Shown one piece after another: positions 17,109 to 26,606 of a stretch of 64,000 nucleotides of DNA. Both the position numbers and the translations under genes were made by a program. The DNA comes from Flavobacterium oncorhynchi. GTDB lineage: Bacteria > Bacteroidota > Bacteroidia > Flavobacteriales > Flavobacteriaceae. The notes beneath the pieces were generated by a model. That model was not told the DNA's origin. It made no database searches and saw nothing but the letters and a program-made list of their open reading frames with translations. The DNA lies in NCBI RefSeq assembly GCF_002217355.1, contig NZ_MUHA01000013.1, positions 90,565 to 154,564 on the forward strand. Reading direction: 5' to 3'. The first letter of the stretch is position 1; each line of letters starts with the position of its first letter.

Positions 17109-17726
17109 TTAAAGTCTGTCATATTTGATATTCTCCATAATCTGAACCAATTCTTCTTGAACAGAAATTCCTTTATCAGCCAAATACCACAACTGAAGAT
17201 CTGTTTTAATTTTTTCGTCGATTACACCAAACTCTTTTTTATAGTTTTCCATCAATTCAGATGCTCCTTTTGGTCTTGGTCCCCAGTCTGCGCGAACAAT
17301 TCCAGCTTCTTTACAAACAATAATTACTTTTGGTATCGCTCTTCCTCCATTTGTTAAATAATGATCCATCAATTCGGTATTCTCATCACGAAAGACAATT
17401 CGAAGATCTATTTTTTTATTCGAATCATGCGCCATTTTATTTAAAATTGGAAGAATCTGAGCCGCATCACCACACCAGCCTTCAGAAATAACCAGCCAAA
17501 AATAATGATTATCTAAATTTTGAAGCTTCGAAATCACTTCTTCAGAAATCTTGACTGTTTTATCCAGTCGATTCATTCTAGCCTCGTTTAACTTTGAATA
17601 GTTGGTCAAACTTTCAGACTGTTCGTTGCCCGTTGACTTTCCTTCATACAACAAATCAGTGACTATTTTTCGATATTCGGCATAGGAATGGCTATTGAAT
17701 AATGCTTTTGCTATAAAGTTTTTCAT
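17109..17726 (-). CDS. Thioredoxin-like family protein, single-Cys WCGDAAQ type
   Basis: A 205-residue cytosolic protein without signal peptide. After an N-terminal helical region it has a thioredoxin fold: HYFWLVISEGWCGDAAQILPILNKMA, DLRIVFRDENTELMDHYL, and the cis-Pro-like segment GGRAIPKVIIV. The motif has one Cys (WCGDA) rather than CxxC, as in many Thioredoxin_9 family members, so disulfide reductase activity by the classical mechanism is unlikely. Monocistronic, divergent from pyrH. Confidence 0.85.
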   Translation of the reverse strand: MKNFIAKALFNSHSYAEYRKIVTDLLYEGKSTGNEQSESLTNYSKLNEARMNRLDKTVKISEEVISKLQNLDNHYFWLVISEGWCGDAAQILPILNKMAHDSNKKIDLRIVFRDENTELMDHYLTNGGRAIPKVIIVCKEAGIVRADWGPRPKGASELMENYKKEFGVIDEKIKTDLQLWYLADKGISVQEELVQIMENIKYDRL

Positions 17727-17881
17727 AAATAATTATTTGATTACTATAAAAATACGGATTTTAAGAAGATACAGAAATGACTTTTATCACATTCCATAGA
17801 AAAAAATCAAAACCCGCATAAATTAAAACAAAAGAGCAATTAATTTTTTGCAAACATTATTTTTAAAAATCAGAATATGTC

Positions 17882-17889
17882 TATATTTG
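17882..17889 (+). promoter_or_regulatory. pyrH -7 element TATATTTG
   Basis: Exact TAnnTTTG, 22 bp before the pyrH start codon, preceded by a T-rich -33 region. Gives a 5' untranslated region of about 15 nt. Confidence 0.55.
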
Positions 17890-17911
17890 CACAAATTAAC
17901 GCAACACAAAC

Positions 17912-18619
17912 ATGAAATATAAAAGAATTCTTCTAAAACTTAGCGGCGAGGCCTTAATGGGTGATTTACAATACGGAATTGACCCTAAAAGATTAGGCGA
18001 ATATGCAGACGAAATTAAGCAGATTCACGCAAAAGGAGTAGAAATTGCTATCGTTATTGGAGGAGGAAATATTTTTAGAGGCGTTGCTGGTGCAAGTGCA
18101 GGAATGGACAGAGTGCAGGGCGATTATATGGGAATGCTTGCTACTGTAATTAACGGAATGGCTTTGCAAGGTGCACTTGAAGACAAAGGAATGAAGACGC
18201 GTTTACAAACGGCTTTGAAAATGGAATCTATTGCAGAACCTTATATTAAAAGAAGAGCTGACCGTCATCTTGAAAAAGGAAGAATTGTAATTTTTGGTGC
18301 CGGAACTGGAAATCCATATTTTACAACTGATACAGCAGCTGTTTTAAGAGGAATTGAAATTAATGCAGATGTTATCCTAAAAGGAACTCGTGTTGATGGT
18401 GTATACGATTCTGATCCAGAAAAAAATGCATCAGCTGTAAAATTTGATATGATTTCGTTTGATGATGTCCTTAAAAAAGGTTTAAATGTAATGGATACAA
18501 CAGCTTTTACATTAAGCCAGGAAAATAAATTACCAATTGTTGTTTTTGATATGAACAAAATAGGAAACCTATTGAAAATCTGTGAAGGCGAAAACATTGG
18601 AACTGTAGTAAACGTTTAA
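17912..18619 (+). CDS. pyrH: UMP kinase
   Basis: Phosphorylates UMP to UDP in pyrimidine synthesis; hexameric amino-acid-kinase-fold enzyme. The 235 residues show [41 protein letters not shown], the [18 protein letters not shown] loop, and [14 protein letters not shown]. Followed by frr across 133 bp, the usual bacterial order, so probably co-transcribed. Confidence 0.97.
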   Translation: MKYKRILLKLSGEALMGDLQYGIDPKRLGEYADEIKQIHAKGVEIAIVIGGGNIFRGVAGASAGMDRVQGDYMGMLATVINGMALQGALEDKGMKTRLQTALKMESIAEPYIKRRADRHLEKGRIVIFGAGTGNPYFTTDTAAVLRGIEINADVILKGTRVDGVYDSDPEKNASAVKFDMISFDDVLKKGLNVMDTTAFTLSQENKLPIVVFDMNKIGNLLKICEGENIGTVVNV

Positions 18620-18752
18620 GCTGCTTTAGATTGTTAGATTGAAATTCTAATAATCTTCAAAAACAAAAAAATAAAATTATATTAGTTAGTAAATTAAATG
18701 ATCTGTTTTTAATCTAAACTCCTATCGTTTAAAAATCTAAAAAAATAAAAAA

Positions 18753-19316
18753 ATGACTGAAGAAATCGATTTTATATTAGAAAGTACTGAAGAATCAATG
18801 AACGGTTCTATTGCACACTTAGAAAAAGAATTTCTAAACATTCGTGCAGGAAAAGCTTCTCCAGCAATGTTGGGAAGTGTTTTTGTAGATTATTATGGTT
18901 CAGCAACTCCACTTTCTCAAGTTTCAAAAATCAGTGTTCCTGATGCAAGAACAATTACTTTACAGCCGTTTGAAAAAAACATGCTGCAAGTTATTGAAAA
19001 AGCGATCATGGTTGCTAATATTGGTTTTAACCCAATGAATAACGGAGATGTAATTATCATAAGCGTACCGCCTTTGACTGAAGAGCGTCGTCGTGATTTA
19101 GCAAAACAAGCAAAATCAGAAGCTGAAGATGCTAAAATTGGTGTTCGTAACGTACGTAAAGACGCTAATAACGAAATTAAAAAATTAGAAAAAGACGGAA
19201 CATCAGAAGACATTTGTAAATCTGCTGAAGAAGAAGTTCAAAATCTAACAAATACATACATTAAAAAAATTGATGAATTATTGGCTGAAAAAGAAGCTGA
19301 AATCATGAAAGTGTAA
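18753..19316 (+). CDS. frr: Ribosome recycling factor
   Basis: Splits post-termination ribosomes with EF-G. 187 residues with the RRF signature LEKEFLNIRAGKASPAML, the beta domain (PLSQVSKISVPDARTITLQPFEK) and the long helices (LTEERRRDLAKQAKSEAEDAKIGVRNVRKDANNEIKK). It ends at a strong terminator. Standard partner of pyrH. Confidence 0.98.
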   Translation: MTEEIDFILESTEESMNGSIAHLEKEFLNIRAGKASPAMLGSVFVDYYGSATPLSQVSKISVPDARTITLQPFEKNMLQVIEKAIMVANIGFNPMNNGDVIIISVPPLTEERRRDLAKQAKSEAEDAKIGVRNVRKDANNEIKKLEKDGTSEDICKSAEEEVQNLTNTYIKKIDELLAEKEAEIMKV

Positions 19317-19337
19317 TTGTATTTCATAACAAAATAA

Positions 19338-19373
19338 AATCCGTTTGGTTAAATTTTACCAAACGGATTTTTT
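19338..19373 (+). terminator. Rho-independent terminator after frr
   Basis: Stem AATCCGTTTGGT / ACCAAACGGATT with an AT-rich loop and a TTTTTTT tail. It rules out the TTG at 19345 as the start of the next gene because that codon lies inside the hairpin. Confidence 0.92.
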
Positions 19374-19434
19374 TATTCTTATTTTTGCATACTTAAATGA
19401 CATATTTTTCGTTTTTGAATCTATATTATTCTCT

Positions 19435-21930
19435 ATGAGGCTATTTTGCTTATTGACTTTACTTTTTACGCTTAGCATACAGGCGCAAGTTCAAATAAGC
19501 GGTATTGTAACTGACTCAAACAACAAAGCACTTCCGTTTGCTACGATAACTACTTCAAACAGCAGTAATACAATTACGGATGTAGATGGAAAATTTATTT
19601 TTAACATTGACTCAAAAACGGGAAGTTTTGCTGTTTCATACATTGGTTTTCAAACTAAAATCATAAGTATTACAGAAAATAAAAAATTCTATCCCATTTC
19701 GTTATCTCAAAAAACGGATGCTTTACAAGAAGTAATTGTTTCAAATGAAAATCCTGCTTTAACGATCATTAGAAAAGTAATCGCCAATAAAGACAAAAAC
19801 GATCCACAGAAAAAGCTCAGCAGTTTTGAATACAAAACCTACAACAAACTGCTCGTTACCGCAAATCCTGATTCTATCGACGGAAGAATCGATTCTTCTG
19901 CCGTTTATAAAGACTTTAATAAAAAGAAGATCAACATCGATTCATCTGATTATAAGTTTAAAGAAATCATAAGCAAACAGCATTTGTTTCAAACTGAAAA
20001 GGTATCACAATATCAATTTGGAGAAAACAAGCTGAAAGAAACTGTTCTGGGAACTAAAATTGCAGGTTTTAAAAACCCCATTTACGAAGTTCTTGCTTTC
20101 AACCTGCAGTCTATATCTATTTACGACAATAAATACGAGCTGTTTGAAACCAAATATGAAAATCCTATTTCGAGATCGGCACCTTCAAATTACAATTACA
20201 AACTGCTTGACACAGTAAATATAAAAGGCAGAGAAACTTTTATGATTTATTTTAAAAACAAGCAAAAACGAAGAGCTTCTGGATTAGAAGGTGTATTATA
20301 CATTGACGCAGAAAACTTTGGTATTGCCAAAGCTGTTATGCGTATAAAAGGCGTTCTGGACATTAGTGGAATTCATGAATTTGAATATGTTCCAAACGAG
20401 AAAATATGGTTTCAGAGCAACACCACTTTTAAAATTGTAAAAGGGAAAAATGATGATGACATCAAGATTCTGGGCGGAACGATTCAGTTTGACGGAGATG
20501 TTGCAGACAATTACGAACCGCGAAAAAAAACAGCTTCAGATTTTACGTATTTGCTTTCTGAGAGCAATAATTTTGACATTCATTACAACACAAATTCCTC
20601 TATAAAAAATCCTTCGCTTTATATTGAAATTAAAGATGATGCTAATAAAAAACCTGAAAGTTTCTGGAATGAATACAGAAAAGACAGTTTAGATCTAAAA
20701 GGTCAAAAAACATATCAATTACTCGATAGTTTATCTGTAAGCAAGAGAATTGAAAAACGTTTGGGACTTGGACGAAAAATCATAAATGGTTATCTGCCAA
20801 TCGGGCCAATTGATCTTGATTTAAAAAAAATAATCAGTTACAATAACTACGAGGGTTTCCGACTTGGACTTGGCGGTATAACAAACGATCGTTTTTCTAA
20901 AAACTTCAGAATTGAAGGATACACGGCTTACGGTACGAAAGACGGTGCTCTTAAATACAATTTAGGAGTTGGCGTTTTATTGGATAAAAGCACCAATACG
21001 TGGCTAAACGGATCTTATACAGATGATGTCAGGGAAATTGCGAGTACCTTTTTTGCCGTTGATAAACGAGTATTTAAAATCTACGATCCAAGACCAATCA
21101 ACATTAGTACATTTTATAAATACGACAGCTGGAAAGCAAACGTCCAAACTAAAATTATTCCTAAAACAGAAGCTGTATTTGAATTATCAAGAAGTTTTGT
21201 TGAACCCAAATTTGATTATCTCTTTAATTACAACGGTCAGCTGTACTCGAGTTATGTAATGACAACAGCAATGCTCTCGATTGTTTGGGCTCCATTCAGC
21301 AATTTTATGCAAACACCGACGGGAAGAAATGAATCTAATAAAAAGTTTCCAAGATTTACTTTTCAATTCACGCAATCCTTGCCAAATGTTTTAGATAATG
21401 ATTTTACTTTTGGAAAAATAGATTTTAAAACGGAGTACGAAAAACAATATTTAAACGGTCAAAAAACCAGCGTTTTACTGCAGGGAGGTTATGCAATTGG
21501 CGATGTTCCGATTACGCATTTATACAACACGATGCCGAATAACTTAACTAAAGAAACCGTAATTCAGCGTATTACTTTTGCAGGTCGAAACAGTTTTGAA
21601 ACCATGTTTTTTAATGAGTTTTTCTCTAGTCAATATGTGTTTTTTCAAGTTAAGCATGGTTTTGATCGAATCAAGATTATGAAAAAAGTACGCCCTTCTT
21701 TGGTTTTAGTGACGCGAATGGCTTGGGGAAATATGGAAAATCCTGAACAGCACGTAGGACCAACTTACAAAACATTAGACAAAGGCTTTTTTGAATCGGG
21801 AATTGAGTTAAATAAAATTTTCAAAGGTTTTGGTTTAGGCGGATTCTATCGTTACGGTCCAAATCAACTTATGAAGTTTGAAGATAATATTGCCGTTAAG
21901 ATTTCTTATGTGATTGATTTGGGATTATAA
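19435..21930 (+). CDS. Outer-membrane protein with carboxypeptidase-like regulatory domain and DUF5686
   Basis: An 831-residue secreted protein. The start is the ATG at 19435, giving signal peptide MRLFCLLTLLFTLSIQAQ; the open frame extends upstream to 19345 but through a terminator. Residues about 20-105 form a CarboxypepD_reg-like beta-sandwich (ISGIVTDSNNKALPFATITT, FAVSYIGFQTKII). The rest is DUF5686, a predicted beta-barrel of Bacteroidota (LKKIISYNNYEGFRLGLGG, YTDDVREIASTFF, ending KISYVIDLGL). Function unknown; it looks like an outer-membrane receptor without a plug. Monocistronic. Confidence 0.85.
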   Translation: MRLFCLLTLLFTLSIQAQVQISGIVTDSNNKALPFATITTSNSSNTITDVDGKFIFNIDSKTGSFAVSYIGFQTKIISITENKKFYPISLSQKTDALQEVIVSNENPALTIIRKVIANKDKNDPQKKLSSFEYKTYNKLLVTANPDSIDGRIDSSAVYKDFNKKKINIDSSDYKFKEIISKQHLFQTEKVSQYQFGENKLKETVLGTKIAGFKNPIYEVLAFNLQSISIYDNKYELFETKYENPISRSAPSNYNYKLLDTVNIKGRETFMIYFKNKQKRRASGLEGVLYIDAENFGIAKAVMRIKGVLDISGIHEFEYVPNEKIWFQSNTTFKIVKGKNDDDIKILGGTIQFDGDVADNYEPRKKTASDFTYLLSESNNFDIHYNTNSSIKNPSLYIEIKDDANKKPESFWNEYRKDSLDLKGQKTYQLLDSLSVSKRIEKRLGLGRKIINGYLPIGPIDLDLKKIISYNNYEGFRLGLGGITNDRFSKNFRIEGYTAYGTKDGALKYNLGVGVLLDKSTNTWLNGSYTDDVREIASTFFAVDKRVFKIYDPRPINISTFYKYDSWKANVQTKIIPKTEAVFELSRSFVEPKFDYLFNYNGQLYSSYVMTTAMLSIVWAPFSNFMQTPTGRNESNKKFPRFTFQFTQSLPNVLDNDFTFGKIDFKTEYEKQYLNGQKTSVLLQGGYAIGDVPITHLYNTMPNNLTKETVIQRITFAGRNSFETMFFNEFFSSQYVFFQVKHGFDRIKIMKKVRPSLVLVTRMAWGNMENPEQHVGPTYKTLDKGFFESGIELNKIFKGFGLGGFYRYGPNQLMKFEDNIAVKISYVIDLGL

Positions 21931-21954
21931 GATTTCAATTTCACCTATTATTTA

Positions 21955-22054
21955 TCATTTCGACCGAAGGGAGAAATCACACTAGAAATTCCGCAAAGAA
22001 AATCGCCAATCTTTATTGAGTTACGAGTGTGATTTCTCCTTTCAGTCGAAATGA
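21955..22054. repeat. Family C dispersed inverted repeat (TCATTTCGAC ... GTCGAAATGA), copy 1
   Basis: Arms TCATTTCGACCGAAGGGAGAAATC and GATTTCTCCTTTCAGTCGAAATGA, 29 bp each with few mismatches (extended by ACACT/AGTGT), around a 42-bp centre. It lies between the convergent DUF5686 and antiporter genes. A second copy is at 29666-29767. Confidence 0.8.
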
Positions 22055-22066
22055 CAAAACAGAAAA

Positions 22067-22106
22067 AAATCCCAAACTCCAATCGTAAAATTGGAGTTTG
22101 GGATTT
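22067..22106. terminator. Family E hairpin between convergent genes
   Basis: Perfect 17-bp stem AAATCCCAAACTCCAAT / ATTGGAGTTTGGGATTT with loop CGTAAA. Only 2 arm bases differ from the copy at 5949-5990 and the changes are compensatory, so the stem is conserved. Terminates the antiporter gene on the - strand. Confidence 0.8.
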
Positions 22107-22129
22107 CTAAATTGTAATTTCTAAAAAAA

Positions 22130-24400
22130 TTATGGCTTCAAAATCAAAACTGAAGGCGTGTTATTAAGCCAAGTACTTTGAGATTCTATTAGTTTTTTCC
22201 AGCTGTCTAAACTAATAATCATTAAATTCTGGCTTTCAATAAACTCTTTTTTAATTGTTCTGTCATGCATAATCATAATATGATTTGGGGCAATTTGTTC
22301 AATAGATCGAATTGTTTCTTGAATCTCGCGAGTATTTTTTACATCACCGCTGGCATCCAAAACTGTAATCTGTGAACCATTATTATTGATTAATTTCTTA
22401 GCATATTCAATTAAAAAAGCATCTTCTTTACTAAAAACAGGCATAAAAATCTGGTTTACCTCTTCTAAATCTTTATCGATAAGTATACCAACCGGCATTT
22501 TAGTTTTGGCAATAATATGACGCGTTCTTTCATCAAAAGGAGAATTTTCAAACAATCCTTCTTTTCCTGTAAATTTATCTATTAAGCGGTCTGGATTTAC
22601 TATTCGAGTGGTAAAACCAAGTATTTTCCCCAGCAATGTACCTTCAAAAATAGACTGTCCTAAACCAACTAACAACAAATCATATTCACCTTGGTTTGCC
22701 GAATCAATAATCTCGGCATCAATATCATTGGTAACTTTAAATACACTTACCATATTCTGATTCAAACGCTGAGATTCTTCAACTACCGGCACTAACATTT
22801 TACGTTCATGATCTTTTATATCAAACGAATGTATTTCTGTACTCAACGATAAATGCATTGCTGTTACAATCGAATTGTCGCCTTGTTTTTTAACCAAACT
22901 ATTTGCGATCTTCAACAGTTTTTTCCCTCTTTCAGGAGTTGCGAACGACAATAAAATCTTGTATTTGCTTTTATTTCCAATTTCCTGCGGTACGATTGTT
23001 TCTTTATCTTTAAATATAAATCCGATAAAATCTAAAGCCGGACCAGTCATAAAAGTTGTTACTAGAGCCATAATTACCATCATGGTAAAAATCTCTGTAG
23101 ATAAAACGCCAAGATCGTAACCAATGTTTAACACGACCAATTCCATTAAGCCACGAGTATTCATTAAAGCTCCAATAGCCAAACTATCTTTCCAGTTTTG
23201 ACCTACGAACTTTGCAGCCAATGCACTTCCAAAGAATTTTCCAACAACTGCAACCGCAATAATCAACCCTGTAATTTTCCATAAAGCAGGATCGTTCAAC
23301 AACCCAATTTGAGTACGCAAGCCTGTAAACACAAAAAATAGCGGCAATAATACAATTATAGAAACGTCTTCAACTTTCTCAATAAATATATTTCTGAACT
23401 TATTATTTTCCGGCATAATAGCTCCTGCTAAAAAAGCACCAAATAAAGCATGAATACCAATTAACTCCGATGCATACGCAGAAATAAGAAGGGTAATAAA
23501 GAAAATAGCAACTACGGGTTTATTTAAACTTTCTCTTGTTGAATTTAAATCTCCAACACGTTTTAGGAACGGGCGAACAATTTTCAACATTATAACTACA
23601 TACAAAATAGCCAGTCCAATAACATATAAAGCACTAGTAAAAGAACCTGCTTTTACAATCGCAATTACAACTGCCAAAATACACCAAGCCGTAATATCAT
23701 CTGCCGCAGCACAAGTTATGGCAATGGTTCCTAGTTTTGTTTTCTGCATTCCGCGTTCTTGCACAATTCTAGCTAGAACCGGAAACGCAGTAATACTCAT
23801 GGCAATTCCCATAAAAAGTCCAAAAGAAGCGAACTCAACACCAACTGGTGCAAACGTATGGTAAATGTAATACGCTAAACTTAGTCCTAAGGCAAACGGA
23901 ATTACAATACTTGCGTGGCTGATAACAACGGCGTCATGAGCTTTGTTTTTTAGAACCTTCAAATCAAGTTCCATACCAATAACAAACATGAAAAGGATTA
24001 AACCAATCTGACTTAAAAATTGTAAATTACCTAAAGATTCTTTTGGAAATAAAGCTGCCGAAAACTCTGGAAAATACATTCCTACCAATGACGGCCCTAA
24101 AACAATACCCGCAATCATTTCGCCAATTACAGATGGCTGTCCTATTTTTCTAAAAACCCATCCAAACAAACGTGCTGCTAAAATAATAGTAACGATCTGT
24201 GCTAATAATATAGCTAATGGATGCTGCAGGTTTTCGACCATTGAATGCAAGAAATCATTCCAATGATTACTTTCGATCTTTTTCTTAACGATATTACGCC
24301 CCACTTCCAGCGCTGCGCCTTTTGAAATTACCCAATATATCAGCGCTGTAAAACCTCCGATAATTGTAACGTAAAATAAAGAGTTTTTAATATTATTCAT
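22130..24400 (-). CDS. Cation:proton antiporter (CPA2 family) with cytosolic stress-protein-like domain
   Basis: 756 residues. After an N-terminal helix, a 12-13-helix CPA2/KefB-like transport domain follows (residues about 55-460) with LFGWVFRKIGQPSVIGEMIAGIVLGPSL, GLILFMFVIGMELDL, and the ion-binding helix ITCAAADDITAWCILA, whose two Asp are the expected exchange site. The C-terminal 280 residues are cytosolic with two UspA-like repeats (YKILLSFATPERGKKLLKIA; TKMPVGILIDKDLEEV). It likely exchanges Na+ or K+ for H+. No TrkA-N domain is present, unlike KefB/C. Confidence 0.88.
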   Translation of the reverse strand: MNNIKNSLFYVTIIGGFTALIYWVISKGAALEVGRNIVKKKIESNHWNDFLHSMVENLQHPLAILLAQIVTIILAARLFGWVFRKIGQPSVIGEMIAGIVLGPSLVGMYFPEFSAALFPKESLGNLQFLSQIGLILFMFVIGMELDLKVLKNKAHDAVVISHASIVIPFALGLSLAYYIYHTFAPVGVEFASFGLFMGIAMSITAFPVLARIVQERGMQKTKLGTIAITCAAADDITAWCILAVVIAIVKAGSFTSALYVIGLAILYVVIMLKIVRPFLKRVGDLNSTRESLNKPVVAIFFITLLISAYASELIGIHALFGAFLAGAIMPENNKFRNIFIEKVEDVSIIVLLPLFFVFTGLRTQIGLLNDPALWKITGLIIAVAVVGKFFGSALAAKFVGQNWKDSLAIGALMNTRGLMELVVLNIGYDLGVLSTEIFTMMVIMALVTTFMTGPALDFIGFIFKDKETIVPQEIGNKSKYKILLSFATPERGKKLLKIANSLVKKQGDNSIVTAMHLSLSTEIHSFDIKDHERKMLVPVVEESQRLNQNMVSVFKVTNDIDAEIIDSANQGEYDLLLVGLGQSIFEGTLLGKILGFTTRIVNPDRLIDKFTGKEGLFENSPFDERTRHIIAKTKMPVGILIDKDLEEVNQIFMPVFSKEDAFLIEYAKKLINNNGSQITVLDASGDVKNTREIQETIRSIEQIAPNHIMIMHDRTIKKEFIESQNLMIISLDSWKKLIESQSTWLNNTPSVLILKP

Positions 24401-24526
24401 AACTCGTTCTTTTGATTTATTGCAGCAAATATCAGAACTGAGTTTTAAGCGAAAAAGGAAAATTACAGCTAATTTTCAATGTATGTAACAAGTGGGAAAA
24501 ACTTTGTAATAAGTTATAAAAATGAT

Positions 24527-24586
24527 TGTCATCCTGAGCGAAGTCGAAGGCTTAACAGTCTTCATCGGGCTTCGACTACGCTCAGC
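24527..24586. repeat. Family B dispersed inverted repeat (CCTGAGCGAAGTCGAAG), copy 1
   Basis: Arm GTCATCCTGAGCGAAGTCGAAG pairs with CTTCGACTACGCTCAG across a short centre. Other copies are at 33138-33203 and 53302-53368, with a half-element at 42812-42830. It lies between two - strand genes, downstream of the LytTR regulator. Confidence 0.8.
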
Positions 24587-24614
24587 CTATTAGAAAATAA
24601 TTTGTTACAAATGG

Positions 24615-25343
24615 CTATAGTTTTACTTTTTTCAAAAAATCAGAACGATAGGTTTCACTTAAAATTACAGTTATATTTTTATTGTTTTCATCCGTACGAT
24701 GCAATACAATTTCATTATGATTAAAGAATTTTATTGCTTTTACAGCCACAATTTCTTTTTTGTTTGCGCGGCAAAAATCGGCATCAGGCAGCTCCTCTAA
24801 AAGTGTAGCGAATTTAACATTCTTCAAATTCAAGAAACTTCCATCTGCAAGCAAAACCGTTTTATCGCGACTGTCGCTTGAGGCTGTTTTTATATATTGT
24901 ATTTGATTAAAATAAAGCAGTGTTTTGCCTTTATCTGTATTTAGCTGAATAAATTTTTTAGCTGCATCAGGCTTTTCGAAACGTTCTACAGCTTTTGTAA
25001 TCGCTTTTTGCAGACGTTCTAATTTTACAGGTTTTGTAATATAATCTATCGCATCAATATTAAAAGCGTCGGCTGCATACTCTTTGTAAGCCGTGCAGAA
25101 AATAACCATTTTATCACTGAGCATTTCCGCCAGATGAAGTCCATCCATTCCAGGCATTTCGATATCTGATATTAATAAATCAAAATCGAGATTCGGAATA
25201 TCTGACAAAAGTTTCTCTGGATTATTATACGTTTTTACAATTTCGACTTCATGAATTTGTTCACAAAGCATTTTTAAGTACGTTAATCCGGGAAGCTCAT
25301 CGTCCAGCAGCAAGCATTTCAGTTTTGTATTCAAGGAGATCAA
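24615..25343 (-). CDS. LytTR-family response regulator
   Basis: 242 residues: receiver domain 7-120 (CLLLDDE, phospho-acceptor Asp60 in LLISDIEMPGMDG, CTAYKEYAADAF, DYITKPVKLERL) and a C-terminal LytTR DNA-binding domain (FIQLNTDKGKTLLYFNQIQYIKT, FCRANKKEIVAVKAI). No ATG fits: the receiver's first strand begins at residue 8, so TTG at 25343 or TTG at 25334 must be the start. The gene overlaps the end of its kinase by 47 bp, so start choice is probably set by coupling. Targets unknown. Confidence 0.9.
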   Translation of the reverse strand: MISLNTKLKCLLLDDELPGLTYLKMLCEQIHEVEIVKTYNNPEKLLSDIPNLDFDLLISDIEMPGMDGLHLAEMLSDKMVIFCTAYKEYAADAFNIDAIDYITKPVKLERLQKAITKAVERFEKPDAAKKFIQLNTDKGKTLLYFNQIQYIKTASSDSRDKTVLLADGSFLNLKNVKFATLLEELPDADFCRANKKEIVAVKAIKFFNHNEIVLHRTDENNKNITVILSETYRSDFLKKVKL

Positions 25344-26058
25344 TTTTTAGATGAGCAATATAAATATCGTTTTCTACAAACCTGTCCAATTTGAAATTAT
25401 TTTTATAAATAATTCGTAAACGATGTTCGAGCGTAGCATGACCAAAACCGCTTCGTTCTTTTTTAAGTACTTTTTTATCTGAGATTTTATTCGAAACCGT
25501 CATAAAAAAAGCATTATCGCGAAACTCAAAGACAACCGATATAAAAGCATCTGCACTTTGCAAATCAGCATGTTTAAAAGCATTCTCAATTAAGTCAATC
25601 GAAATTAACGGCGCCAGCAAAGGCTGATCGTACAATTTATCTTCCTTATTAATGTTGGTTTTTACCTTTAATTCGAAAAGCGGACTAATCTTGATTTTAT
25701 TGATTTCGATCAAATTCAATGCAAAATCAATTTCTTCTTTTGCGGTAACAAATTTCTTTTTGCTTTCGTATAAAATATAGTCCAAAACATTCGCCAGTTT
25801 ATCTAAAGCAAAATAGGTTTGATAAGCGTGCGACTGAATTGAATTTAGAATATTCTTAAACAAATGCGGATTCAGTTTGGACTCTAATGTCTCTAACTGT
25901 AAATCATTCACCTTTACTTCAAGCGCATAAAAACTCCTTTCGGCATCATCTTTTGCCTTCTTCGCCTGCATTAATTGGTAAATCATAAAACAAATTATGA
26001 TTATAAGAAGTAAAAGAATCGCTAAAAAAATAAATGTTGTGGTATTGTTTTCTTGCAT
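25297..26058 (-). CDS. LytS-type sensor histidine kinase (His_kinase family)
   Basis: 253 residues: one N-terminal membrane helix (FIFLAILLLLIIIICFMIY), a short coiled coil, then the His_kinase motif LNPHLFKNILNSIQ with the phospho-accepting His, and an ATPase region (DLIENAFKHADL, SGFGHATLEHRLRIIY). No extracellular sensor domain is visible, so the signal is probably sensed by the membrane helix or by the adjacent four-helix protein. Operon order is membrane protein, kinase, regulator, with gaps of 3 bp and an overlap. Confidence 0.9.
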   Translation of the reverse strand: MQENNTTTFIFLAILLLLIIIICFMIYQLMQAKKAKDDAERSFYALEVKVNDLQLETLESKLNPHLFKNILNSIQSHAYQTYFALDKLANVLDYILYESKKKFVTAKEEIDFALNLIEINKIKISPLFELKVKTNINKEDKLYDQPLLAPLISIDLIENAFKHADLQSADAFISVVFEFRDNAFFMTVSNKISDKKVLKKERSGFGHATLEHRLRIIYKNNFKLDRFVENDIYIAHLKIDLLEYKTEMLAAGR

Positions 26059-26061
26059 TGG

Positions 26062-26511
26062 TTAAGGTTGTAGAGTTGTTTTTAATAATACTTTATGATT
26101 AATTAAAATTCCAATTGTTAAAATTAAAATACTGGCAAGCCAAAGATAATAACCTAATTCAAAAGAAACTATCTTCGCCATAGCCCCACTTTCTGCTCCC
26201 AATATTTGAGTCCAAAATGAAAAAAGTATCGCTAAACCAGATGCTATTAAACTCAACAAAATTGCTCTTTTATCATTCTTAATTAAAAATCTAATTGCAA
26301 AAAATGATAATGGGTTCGCCAGCCAGATAATTTGTTCTAACAATCCTCCTCCCAAAAAAGCAATAGCCCCCATTAAAAGATAATCTAAAGATGAAGATAC
26401 TCTTATTTCATTATTATAATTTACAACCAAAGCATTCTGAGTTAATGAAATACCAAAAATCAATAAACTCAATCCTATAGTTAAAAATTTAATTTGTTTT
26501 GAATCCATCAT
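26062..26511 (-). CDS. Four-helix membrane protein in the LytS/LytTR operon
   Basis: No family recognised. 149 residues with four hydrophobic helices (about 8-25, 45-65, 72-95, 118-140), short polar loops, and start MMDSKQIKFL (ATG at 26511 or 26508). Three bases separate it from the kinase, so they share a transcript. As the kinase has no sensor domain, this protein is a candidate sensory partner or target (inference). Confidence 0.7.
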   Translation of the reverse strand: MMDSKQIKFLTIGLSLLIFGISLTQNALVVNYNNEIRVSSSLDYLLMGAIAFLGGGLLEQIIWLANPLSFFAIRFLIKNDKRAILLSLIASGLAILFSFWTQILGAESGAMAKIVSFELGYYLWLASILILTIGILINHKVLLKTTLQP

Positions 26512-26606
26512 TTATAAAAAGTTTTTCATTACAGACTACGAAATTAAAGTAAATCTATCTCCGTAAATCCATTTGATTCGTTTATCCCGTAGGCAGTCAT
26601 CATTTT

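Noticed and set aside
19345..19434. Upstream extension of the DUF5686 gene from a TTG
   Set aside because: The TTG lies inside the frr terminator hairpin, and the ATG at 19435 gives a clean signal peptide.
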